From the NCBI GenBank assembly GCA_029258015.1, contig JARHZT010000059.1, positions 1 through 17,693 on the forward strand: a stretch of 17,693 bases of DNA, written 5' to 3'. Below, piece after piece: positions 8,083 through 16,538 of the stretch (its first letter is position 1; each line of letters begins with the position of its first letter). The translations under genes were made by a program, and so were the position numbers. The notes under the pieces are model-generated. The model had not been told where the DNA came from and ran no database searches. It saw only the letters and a list, made by a program, of their open reading frames with translations. This DNA is from Malacoplasma sp. (lineage in GTDB: Bacteria; Bacillota_I; Bacilli_A; Mycoplasmatales; Mycoplasmoidaceae).

Positions 8083-10077
8083 TTAATGATTCTCTAAAAA
8101 ATAATTTATAAAATATTCTACTGCTATCATAGCTCTAACATCATTTTCACAATAAACTTTCATGTTGTCTTCTACAACCTTTCATTGTTCATCATTAATA
8201 ATGTTGAAAAATCTTTTTACCGTTTCTGATTGACACACTTGTCCATTACCTATTTCTAATGTTCCATAGTCTAAACATTTAGTTTCTTGATAAATAGATG
8301 GACAATATTTATCTATTAATGGCAATACTTTTTTAATCGAATAAAAACCACCTAATTCTTTAAAAAACATTAAATGTGTAGGGTTTTGACTTCTTAATTT
8401 AAAAAAATCTGCCAAATCAAATAATCCTTTTATAATAGCTTCAACCTTAGCATAATAACTTTTATCATTAATCATTCTAGCCATTTCTAATAATCTAGTT
8501 TTTTCAAAACTTTTATTATAAACAATATATGAAACATCAGATATTTTATTTGTTAATTCATCATTATTCTTATCTCAGTAAATTTCATCAATTACATCTT
8601 TGAATCAATTTAAATCTATATTTTTAGGATCAATAATCATGTTATTACATTCTAATTCATCAATCTTTTGTTTTGAAACATCATGCTTAATAATAGAACA
8701 TTGAGTTACTATTTGCATAAATGGTAATGTTTTATCAACTACTCTAATTGGTGTATTTATTGTCTCAAAATCAAAGTAAACTTTTTTCTCAAATAAACTA
8801 TCTATCATTTCCTGAGTTTTTTCTCTATTAACTAAACACTTATCTTTAACTGAAAATAGTTCTAAAAAAACATTAGGATTAGCTTGTGGTTTCTTTAAAA
8901 AATTTTGAATATTATCATTTTTTTTAGCTGCTTCTAAATATTCAGCTTTTTGATTCGCTATCAATCCAGAATAATCAAATAAATTGTAACCTTGATATGA
9001 AAATAACTTTCTTTCTATAGCAAAAAAATCACAATTCTTATATGGGCTTTTGTCATTTTTACTTGGTTTAAATTTTGGGATTGAATCTTCATTTAATGTC
9101 TTTTTAAATTTCTCTAAATCATCAATAGCATCTTGAAATGAATTATTAATTTTTTTAACATATTCTTTACTATTTACTTGTGCAGTTCTAGCTATTCCTT
9201 TACTAACTTCTATGTTTGTTTCTAAAGTATCAAAATTGTCATACATTAGTTTTTTAATTTCTAGTGGTTCTAAATATTCATTCAAAAATCCTATTCCTTT
9301 TTTAATATTATTTTTTAGTTTAATTATCTCTTCGGGTTTTAATAATTCATATTTTTTATGTTCTGTAGGAACTGCAACAGTCTTTTTTAAATTTATATTT
9401 TTTGTTAGTTCAAAAGAAATATCATTTTTATTTAAATAACAATAATCTATTAAACACAAATAATAGTCATAAAGCATATCCATTTCTTTTAAATAATCTT
9501 GATTTTCAATAACGACCATTTGAAAATATAAATCTAAATAATGTATGAATTTAGATGAAGTTGTACCCTTGGTTTCAATAATATAAAGCTTATCTTTATC
9601 TTTGACAATAGCATCAGGTTTTGTTATCAAATTTTCATGTATAAAAACTGATTGAAATAAAATAATAGAATCATTCTCTAATAAATATTTTTTAGTTAAA
9701 TCTGCTAATGTTTCATTTGATTTTCTTCCATATTTTTCTTCTAAATCTACACTATTTGTAATTTCAGGATATTTACTTTTTATAAATTCTCTTGATTTAA
9801 CATCAATTATTTGTCCCTGTACAATTTGTGGATTATCCATATCTAAGTTTTTATTGGATTCTAGTCTTTCTTTATAGAACTCAAATACATCAAACTCATC
9901 ATCATATTCTTCTAAATCATCTTCTATTTCAATTGAATTATCATATGCTGAATGAACTTTTTTTATTTCAGTTTCAAGTGCTGATTGAATTTCTGCATTT
10001 GAAAAAAATCACATACCTTCAGGTTTTGTATAGTAGTTCATATAGTCATATTTATTAATATATTTAGATTTTTTCAC
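8083..10077 (-). CDS. DUF2779 protein with PD-(D/E)XK-like and DEDD exonuclease-like regions
   Basis: A 664-residue protein. The N-terminal half holds a PD-(D/E)XK-like site: TKPDAIV (D~154) followed by LYIIETKGT (E~168, K~170), the pattern of Cas4/RecB-type nucleases. The DUF2779 region has YFDFETINTPI (D~436, E~438) and a C-terminal YCENDVRAM (Y~642, D~646), like motifs I and III of DnaQ-type 3'-5' exonucleases. The two together suggest a DNA or RNA processing or repair enzyme; the biological role is not established. The start is GTG at 10077, 5 bases after AAGGAG. An ATG at 10081 is out of frame and stops after five codons. The gene follows lysS across a terminator. DUF2779 membership is likely and catalytic activity is inferred. 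Confidence 0.85.
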
Positions 10078-10082
10078 ACATA

Positions 10083-10088
10083 CTCCTT
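10083..10088 (-). promoter_or_regulatory. Ribosome binding site selecting a GTG start
   Basis: AAGGAG on the minus strand sits 5 bases before GTG (10077). An ATG only 1 base downstream of this site reads out of frame and ends at once, so spacing and frame both favour GTG as the real start. Confidence 0.6.
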
Positions 10089-10090
10089 AA

Positions 10091-10125
10091 AATAAAAAAA
10101 TTAAAATAGCAAACTATTTTAATTT
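10091..10125 (-). terminator. Terminator of lysS, just upstream of the DUF2779 ribosome site
   Basis: A perfect 12-bp stem (10098-10109 with 10114-10125) around a 4-base loop. On the minus strand it is followed by a T-rich run, making a rho-independent terminator for lysS. The DUF2779 ribosome site begins only a few bases later, leaving no space for an independent promoter between them. Confidence 0.7.
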
Positions 10126-10132
10126 AATATAA

Positions 10133-11599
10133 TTATTTTTTATCTTTCATATGAGGGAACAACAATACATCTCTTATTGTAGTTTTTTGCGTAAATAACA
10201 TTACAAGTCTGTCTATTCCTAGCCCCAATCCACTTGTAGGTGGCAGACCATATTCTAAAGCTTCAATAAAATCAGTATCCATTTCCACAGCTTCATCATT
10301 TCCTAATTTTTTCTCATTAAGTTGTTCTAAGAATCTTTCATATTGATCTATAGGATCATTTAACTCAGCAAATGCATTTGCATATTCTTTTGTATTAATA
10401 AATAACTCAAATCTTTTTGTGAATTCAGGATTGTCATAATCTTTTTTAGATAGTGGTGAAACTTCAACAGGATGTCCTCAAACAATAGTTGGTTGAATAC
10501 ATTCTTTTTCACAAAACTCTTCAAAAAATAAATTAATAATGTGTCCTTTTGATTTTTGATGTTTTTCAAATTTAACATTATGGTTTTTAGCTAACTCTTG
10601 AGCTTCTTTATCAGATTTTACCTCTCAAAAATTAACTCCTGTAGTTTCTTTAATAAAATCAACCATGTGAATTTTTTTAAATTTATTTTTCAAATTTATT
10701 ACATTATTACCAATTTTGATTTCATACATTTTTAGTTCTTTAGCTAAAAACTTAAATAATTTTTCAATAAGAACCATCATGTATTCCATATTTTCATATG
10801 CAGCATAAACTTCCATACTTGTGAATTCAGGATTATGAGTTGCATCCATACCTTCATTTCTGAAAATTCTACCTATTTCATAAACCTTATCAAAACCACC
10901 AACAATTAATTTCTTTAAAGGTAATTCTGTAGCAATTCTTAAATAGAAGTTTCTATCTAATGTATTGTGATGAGTTATAAAAGGTCTAGCGTTTGCACCA
11001 CCTAAAATAGGGTGCAACACAGGTGTTTCAACTTCTAAATAACCTAAAGAATCCATAAATTGTCTAATCAACTTAAATATTCTTACACGAGTAACAAATG
11101 TTTCTTTTGATTCTTTGTTCATAATCAAATCAACATATCTATTTCTAGCTCTTAATTCTTCATCAACTAATCCATGTCATTTTTCTGGTAATGGTTTTAA
11201 TGCCTTTGAAACTATTTTAAGTTTTTTCACATTTAAAGTAAGTTCACCTTTTTTTGTTCTAAAAGGATTGCCACTAATTTCAACCAAATCCCCCATATCT
11301 AACATCTTGTTAAAATATTCTATTAAAGATTTAGACAAGTTCTTTTTATTTAAATAAATTTGTACATCATCATAAAAATCTCTTATAACACCAAATGTTT
11401 GTCTCATAGCTACTACTCTACCGGCTAGTACAACATTATCTTTACTTTCTTTTTTTAATTTCTTATATTTTTTGTGGAATTCTCCAAGATCCATTGTTCT
11501 TGAAACTTTTTGAATAGAATAAGGATTTTTATTTTCTTTTTGTAGCGTTTTAAGTTTCTCTCTTCTAATCTGTTCTTGATCGGTAAATTTTCTTTCCAT
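10133..11599 (-). CDS. lysS: Lysyl-tRNA synthetase, class II
   Basis: A 488-residue protein, normal length for bacterial class II LysRS, which charges tRNA-Lys with lysine using ATP in the cytoplasm. The N-terminal half carries the OB-fold anticodon-binding domain (VVLAGRVVAMRQTFGVIRD and following). The catalytic domain has motif 1-type sequence (LEVETPVLHP), motif 2 FRNEGMDATHNPEFT (from ~246) and motif 3 GLGLGIDRL (~457-465). ATG at 11599 has GAGG about 6 bases upstream, whereas an in-frame TTG at 11611 precedes that site. Several Trp codons are TGA. The gene is followed by its own terminator and diverges from the Fic-like gene. Confidence 0.97.
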
Positions 11600-11764
11600 T
11601 AATAACCTCAAATTTATATTCGTACAATTAATTTATTGTAATAAAAAATAAATAAAGATAAACAATAATATTCTTAATTTATAAAATAATTAAAATTTTT
11701 TTTATTAAAATATTAATTATTGTAAAAAAATTAAAGTATTATAAATTATTAATGATATATATTT
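11600..11764. promoter_or_regulatory. Divergent AT-rich intergenic region with lysS and Fic-like gene promoters
   Basis: About 165 bases with very low GC. For lysS, a minus-strand TACAAT (11635-11640) could be a -10 box with TTGTTT (11660-11665) at a long 19-base spacing. For the rightward gene, TTGTAA (11720-11725) lies ahead of TATAAA (11740-11745) at a short spacing. Both are weak matches, and no RNA gene or other structure is seen. Confidence 0.35.
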
Positions 11765-12856
11765 ATGAACAACATTGAAAAAATAGTAAAAATCCTGCTA
11801 AAGGATAAGAAATTATATGAAGAGTGTGGAGCTCTTTTCAAATATATGGGGGAAGTTAGAATTAATTTTTCTTCTCTTTCTGAACATAATGTTCCATGAC
11901 AGTTATCTCAAATATTAGAAATAGTATATTCAAATCGTTTAGATGGAATGCATTTAAATATATTTGATGTTATTGTTGCATATTCAACAGATTATTTAAA
12001 AGATGATGTTTCAAAAAAAGCAGCATGAGCAAATTTTGATGCTACATTTTTTATTTCGAAAATAAGAAAAGAAAAAACACCTTTAACACTAGAAGTTGTT
12101 GAGAAGATTATTGATATTATTTTTAGAAATTATGGAATAGTTTCTTCTAAAAAAGATTTTAAAGAAAAAATCAAAAATATAGATACATATGTATTCAATG
12201 TATTTAGAGAGTTGTTAAATGGAACTTTTTCAAACAATCCTTTATACTTCTTTCCATTATATTTATACATAATTGAAAAACTTATAATAAACATACCTTA
12301 TAAACATGTTGTTAGAAGTGTTGTAATAAATCTTTATTTAATGAAAAACAAATTATTATTTGCTCCAACTATTTCTATAAGTTATCCACTATATTATTCA
12401 TTAAGCGAATATATAGATTTAATAGATGAATTGGATAAAGATCCTAAAAAAATATCGGATTTTAGTAGATTAATTTTTGATTTACTAAAACAATCATCTG
12501 TTGTTTCAAGAGCATTTATATCTAATTACTCAAAAATAAATTCTCTTTTAACACATATGGCAGATGATAAAAAATGCAAGGAATTAAAACATATAGAACC
12601 TAAAAACATTATGAAATTAATTTCATTAAATGATGAAATTCTATTAGAAGTCATTGAAGATACAAAAAATAGCAAGAAAAAAGTCAAAGATGTTTTAGGT
12701 TTGTTTAATAGTAAAGAAATGTTAAAAGAAATAGGTCAATCTGATGAATATAAAGTTTATTTATTCAATGATTACTATCAAACAATTATGAAACTAAATA
12801 AAAATAAAAGTGAAAAAACAACAAAAATATTCATTCTAAGAGAAAATATGAATTAA
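11765..12856 (+). CDS. Fic-fold-like protein lacking the catalytic motif
   Basis: A 363-residue protein I do not recognise by name. Two segments line up with Fic/DOC AMP-transferases. Residues ~52-69 (IVYSNRLDGMHLNIFDVI) resemble the N-terminal SSxIEGI-type segment that precedes the Fic core. Residues ~158-193 run without gaps along the helix bearing the catalytic HPFxxGNGRxxR loop and end in VVINLYLM; YPLYYSLSEYIDLI then matches the usual PLLYLSEYF tail. The loop itself reads INIPYKHVVRS, so the His, Phe, Asn and Arg needed for catalysis are missing. If the fold is right, it is a dead paralogue that may bind rather than modify. No signal peptide is seen. It stands alone, diverging from lysS, and ends at a terminator. 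The fold assignment is tentative. Confidence 0.6.
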
Positions 12857-12883
12857 GACATTGAATTATTCAATGTCTTTTTT
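12855..12883 (+). terminator. Terminator after the Fic-like gene
   Basis: An 11-bp stem (12855-12865 with 12869-12879), a 3-base loop and a T-run to 12883. It starts inside the stop codon of the Fic-like gene and separates it from the lspA cluster. Confidence 0.85.
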
Positions 12884-12925
12884 ATTTCAATCCTAATTTT
12901 ATAAAAATTATTAAACATGTTAATA

Positions 12926-12934
12926 TGTTATAAT
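12926..12934 (+). promoter_or_regulatory. Extended -10 promoter of the lspA cluster
   Basis: TGTTATAAT, a perfect TATAAT with an upstream TG, lies 23 bases before the lspA ATG and just after the preceding terminator. No clear -35 is seen, as is usual for extended -10 promoters. It would drive lspA through rimI. Confidence 0.6.
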
Positions 12935-12957
12935 TTCCAAAAGATAAGTTGATAAAT

Positions 12958-13557
12958 ATGAGTAATAAAGAAAATAGTAAGATTAATGGATATTTGATTT
13001 TTTTAAAACAATACATGTTAGAAATTTATACTTCAAGATTAGCAATTTTTAAATTAATTGCCTTTTTTATAATAGGTTTTGTTGTTATATTTACAAGTTT
13101 TGGAGTTAGGGAATCTATATTATCTGCAAGCAAAGTAACATCATTGGTGTTGATACCTAATTTTTTAAATATGGAGTTGGTTTTTAATGAGGGTGTTGCA
13201 TTTGGAAATTTAGGTGATGCACCATCATGAGTTGTTTATTTAGTTCAGTCCATTCCTTTGATTGTAGGATTTATAGCAATAATATTTTCTAAATCATTAT
13301 TCATAGATGTTCCATTATTATTTTTATTTTTTGGTGGTTTTTGCAATGTTGTGGATAGAGGAATAGTTGATATTGCTCAATCATCACCAAATGAGATACA
13401 TAAAGATGCTGTAGTAGACTATTTCCAATTTACATTTGTTAATTTTGCTATATTTAACCTTCCAGATGTTTATGTAGTGGGAAGTGTTATATTATTGGGA
13501 ATTGTTACAGTAACATACTTTGTTAAAGATTTAAAAAAAGATAAAAATACTAAATAA
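12958..13557 (+). CDS. lspA: Lipoprotein signal peptidase (signal peptidase II)
   Basis: A 199-residue membrane aspartyl protease that cuts signal peptides of prolipoproteins before the lipidated Cys, such as the lipoprotein at 5021-6781. It shows the family motifs: FNEGVAFG (N~77), GGFCNVVDRG (catalytic D~133) and AVVDYFQF (catalytic D~154), separated by hydrophobic segments that fit about four membrane helices. ATG at 12958 was chosen; an in-frame TTG at 12949 is possible but neither has a strong ribosome site. Residues 1-30 are a longer charged N-terminal extension than in typical LspA. It is first in a cluster with rluD-type, tsaB and rimI genes, the same neighbours I know from other mollicutes. 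Confidence 0.95.
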
Positions 13558-13558
13558 G

Positions 13559-13580
13559 CTATTTTAATAGTTTAAAATAG
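13559..13580 (+). promoter_or_regulatory. Hairpin in the lspA-rluD gap
   Basis: A perfect 9-bp stem, CTATTTTAA with TTAAAATAG, around a TAGT loop. It fills the 30-base gap and ends 7 bases before the ATG at 13588. No T-run follows, so it is not a standard terminator. It may protect the mRNA end or tune translation of the next gene, which has no clear ribosome site. Confidence 0.45.
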
Positions 13581-13587
13581 TTAAGTT

Positions 13588-14490
13588 ATGGAAGATAAAA
13601 AAATAAGACTTGATATTTTAGTATCAAATAAATTTAATATTTCTAGAACAATTGCAAAAGAATATATATTGCAAAATTTTGTTTCTCTAAATGAAGAAAT
13701 TTTAAACAAACCAAACCTAAAACTAGATGAATTATCAGATATAGAATTAAAAATAATAGAAAAAGAAAAACTTATAGAAGATCTTATTCCATGAAATTTT
13801 CCAATAGAGATAGTTTATGAAGATGATTATATATTCATAGTAAATAAACCTAGTGGTATTTTAGTTCATCCAACAAACTTTAAAGAGACCAAAACACTTT
13901 CAAATATAATGAAACATATTTTTATATCTAAAAATATAAAACCTTTTGGAGATTATTTAAGAAGCGGGATAGTTCATAGACTTGATAAAGATACAAGTGG
14001 GTTATTAATTGTAGCAAAAGACCAAGATGTTTATAACACCTTTGTAAATTTAATAAAAAATAAAAAAATAAAAAGAAAATATAAAGCATTAGTTCATGGT
14101 TATTTAAATACAAAAAAAGTGGAAGTTGATGCTCCTATTTCTAGGATTAATGAAACAAACAAAAGAGAAGTTAGCAAGGATTTTAATGCTCAGGATGCTA
14201 GAACTATTTTTTCAGAAATAAAAAGATATAAAAACTTTTCTTTAATAGATTGTGAGCTTATAACAGGTAGAACTCATCAAATTAGAGTTCATGCAAAATT
14301 TATAAATAACAACATAATAAATGATCCAATGTATGGATTAACTCATTTAAATAAAGCAACAAAATATGGACAATATTTATTTGCATATAATTTAATATTT
14401 GAACATCCATTTATCCAAGGTAAATTGGTAGATGTAAAGATAGACATGCCACATGAATTTAATAAATACATAGAAAATAATGGTGAATAA
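13588..14490 (+). CDS. RluA/RluD-family 23S rRNA pseudouridine synthase
   Basis: A 300-residue cytoplasmic enzyme that isomerises specific uridines in structured RNA, most likely 23S rRNA helix positions modified by RluD or RluC. An S4 RNA-binding domain occupies ~1-65 (RLDILVSNKFNISRTIAKEYI). The synthase domain carries YIFIVNKPSG, the catalytic loop HRLDKDTSG (nucleophile D~133), and GRTHQIRVHAKF. Length and domain order match RluD-type proteins. ATG at 13588 has no obvious Shine-Dalgarno. The 3' end overlaps one possible start of tsaB. The exact target nucleotide cannot be told from sequence, so no rlu symbol is given. Confidence 0.93.
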
Positions 14491-14491
14491 A

Positions 14492-15055
14492 ATGTATGGA
14501 ATTTTAGTTGATGGATGCTTAGATTACTTAGAAATAGCAATAGTTTTAGACGAAGAAATTATCTCATCTCGTTTTTTTAAATTAAATAAAAACTTTACAA
14601 AAATTTTTAATATTGAAATTGATAATTTAATGAAAGACAACAAATTAAAAAATAGCGATATTAAAAACTTGTATATTGTAAATGGGCCCGGTTCTTTTAC
14701 AAGCATAAAATTAGTTTCTTTATTTGCTAATACATTTAAAATGGTTTACCCAAAAGTCAATTTATATACATTAAACACTTTAAAATGAAATCTTACACAT
14801 GACAATGAATTAGTTGTTATAGATGCTAAAAGTTCCTTGTTCTATGCGGTAGAAAAAAAATCATCTATTCCATCTCTTTTTTATTCAGAAGGAATAAAAG
14901 AATTAGAAAAAGGTAAAGTAAAGTATTTTTATAATTTAGAAAATAAGAAGGATATATTAGAAAAATGAAATTACAACAAACATAACTTTGAACCTTGTTC
15001 AACTGTTTGTCCATTATATATAAAACCAGCAATTTATGATAGTAATAAAAAATAA
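14492..15055 (+). CDS. tsaB: TsaB, tRNA t6A37 threonylcarbamoyl transfer complex subunit
   Basis: A 187-residue ASKHA-fold protein that dimerises with TsaD and helps add threonylcarbamoyl to A37 of ANN-decoding tRNAs. It opens with MYGILVDGC, in the place of the usual ILAIDTS, and has VNGPGSFTSIKLV, a variant of the family GPGSFTGLR motif. It is somewhat shorter than enterobacterial TsaB (~230). ATG 14492 matches the usual N-terminus; the upstream in-frame ATG at 14480 overlaps the preceding gene and is less likely. TsaD and TsaE are not in this window. The 3' end overlaps rimI by 20 bp, indicating co-translation. Confidence 0.88.
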
Positions 15056-15473
15056 ATTAGATTCAAAAGAATTAGATAGAATATTAGAAATAGAGTTTAA
15101 TCTATTTTATCCAAATAGTTATGAAATAAATGAAATCAAAAATATGAATGAAGATAATAATTTTTTGTTTTTATTAATATATGAACAAAGCATTGTTATT
15201 GGATATGCAATTTTATTCATTTCTTTTGATGAATGTGAAATATATAAAATCGGAATTGACAAATATTATCAGCGACTTGGATATGGAACAAAAATTATAA
15301 ATAAATTAAAAGATAAACATCGAAAAATATTGATTGAAGTTTCTGATAGAGATGCCACTAAAGATTTTTATTTAAAAAATAATTTTTTGATTATAACCAT
15401 AAGAAAAAAATATTATTATGATGGTTCTAATGCAATTGTTATGGGATGAAAAAAACTTAAAGAAACTCTTTAA
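15036..15473 (+). CDS. rimI: GNAT N-acetyltransferase, RimI-like
   Basis: A 145-residue GNAT-fold protein. The acetyl-CoA loop is visible as IGIDKYYQRLGYGTKII, fitting the Q/RxxGxG/A pattern, preceded by the beta strand VIGYAILFISFDECEIY and followed by RDATKDFYLKNNF. RimI acetylates the N-terminus of ribosomal protein S18 and in many bacteria sits next to tsaB, as here, which is the main reason for the name. The ATG lies inside the tsaB 3' end with no ribosome site of its own, implying translational coupling. The last codons (KKLKETL) form the left arm of a terminator, and the stop overlaps the stop of the convergent gene. The substrate is inferred from context. Confidence 0.8.
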
Positions 15474-15482
15474 GTTTTTTTT
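15452..15482. terminator. Bidirectional terminator at the rimI and toxin-like gene junction
   Basis: A perfect 12-bp stem (15452-15463 with 15467-15478), a 3-base loop, a T-run to 15482 and an A-run on the other side. It works for rimI rightward and the 193-residue gene leftward, and lies within both coding ends. Confidence 0.8.
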
Positions 15483-16051
15483 AAATTATTTATTATTTCT
15501 GTTTTTTTATTTTTAAAATTCCATTTACAATCTTTTACATTTTTATTTTCATCATGTTGTTTGTTTTCGCTAGGATATATCACATGATTTAAGTCCAGTA
15601 TAATTGGATAAACTGTATATTCATTTTCGTTTTCTTTTCAAATTATGAATATTAATCTAGCTTCATTAAAAATTTTGCATTGATAATATTTCAGTTCATT
15701 GTCATTTCACAACTGATAGCAATCTGAAGATATAAAATTTTGTTCAATTTCACTTAATAATTCAGGATAGCACTTTTTTATAATTTTATTTATTTTTTCA
15801 CTATGTTGATTATCTATTTTATGAAAATGTAATAAACTAGATTCTAACTCATTTATATTTCTAATTTTTAAAACTATCTTAATAAACTTCTTTACAGAAT
15901 TTTCTTTATTAAACAAGATATCTAAAAAATAATTACTTAAATCACATAAATTCTTTTCATTTTTATTAACTTCTTTTTTTACTCTTAAATTGTGAATATC
16001 CTTTTTTAGTTGAAAGTATTGCAGTTGAAACAAAGAGAGATTAATCTTCAT
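15470..16051 (-). CDS. Unrecognised 193-residue protein, probable toxin paired with a Panacea antitoxin
   Basis: I do not recognise this family. The N-terminal ~110 residues are helical and Lys/Asn-rich. After a Trp encoded by TGA (~115) the second half looks beta-rich: LKYYQCKIFNEARLIFIIW, then EYTVYPIILDLNHVIYPS, then a polar tail with few hydrophobic residues. The alternating strands with an Arg and a His recall RelE/ParE-type folds, but I cannot support that. There is no signal peptide or membrane segment. Its ATG at 16051 overlaps the end of the DUF4065 gene by 11 bp and has no ribosome site of its own, so it should be translated only with its partner, as in a toxin-antitoxin operon. The toxin role is inferred only from that neighbour. 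Its stop overlaps the convergent rimI stop by 2 bp. Confidence 0.75.
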
Positions 16052-16496
16052 TATTATCTATAAATGTCGTGAAACTTTCATCTTCTTCCAAAAAATTTTC
16101 ACAAGGTTCATCATCATCTTTACCATTTCTAGCATTGATTCAAGATTTATTAGCATGACTTCTTCTAACTAGCTCTCTAGGAGAAAATTTTACATATTTA
16201 TCAAATTCTTCACCATAAATTCTATCTATTTCTTTTATTTCATTTTTTTCTAATATAAAGGGATCAATTTCTTCTTCATATTCTAAAAACAAACCACGCA
16301 TTTCTTTAAAAGTGTCTTTATTTACAGGACCATATATTCATGCTTGAAAATTATAATTTTCCTTAAAATATCCTGTGTTCCTTCCTTTTTTTAAATCTTC
16401 CACTCTGAAAAAAAATAACATTTTTTGCAATTTAACAGATGAATTAATACCTTTAGATAATAAGTATCTAGCTAAAGTTTGAATATTTTTTTCCAT
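16041..16496 (-). CDS. Panacea (DUF4065, SocA/GepA-like) antitoxin
   Basis: A 151-residue protein matching the Panacea/SocA domain: LARYLLSKGINSSVKLQKML at ~8-27, FQAWIYGPVN (~52-61, Trp by TGA) and FSPRELVRRSHANKSW near 110-125. These are the usual helix-1, AW-x-GPV and L-x-x-x-S/TH-x-x-x-W motifs. Panacea domains act as antitoxins that neutralise many unrelated toxins encoded next door, by direct binding. A strong GGAGGT lies 4 bases before the ATG at 16496. The acidic C-terminal tail (DDDEPCENFLEEDE) may contact a basic toxin. It overlaps the downstream 193-residue gene by 11 bp and starts 42 bp after the aminotransferase gene, so it may be part of that transcript. Confidence 0.88.
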
Positions 16497-16500
16497 GTTG

Positions 16501-16506
16501 ACCTCC
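16501..16506 (-). promoter_or_regulatory. Strong ribosome binding site of the Panacea antitoxin
   Basis: GGAGGT on the minus strand is about 4 bases upstream of the ATG at 16496 and is the best Shine-Dalgarno in the window. The downstream partner has none. This would favour antitoxin over toxin synthesis. Confidence 0.65.
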
Positions 16507-16538
16507 ATACTTTATTAAATCATAAACATAAATAAGTT

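Noticed and set aside
10079..10081. ATG start for the DUF2779 gene
   Set aside because: It is out of frame and stops after five codons; GTG at 10077 is in frame with a well-placed AAGGAG.
10360..10578. Minus-strand open frame inside lysS
   Set aside because: The true lysS frame continues here with TGA as Trp (IVWGHPVEVSP and following), so this is an alternate-frame shadow.
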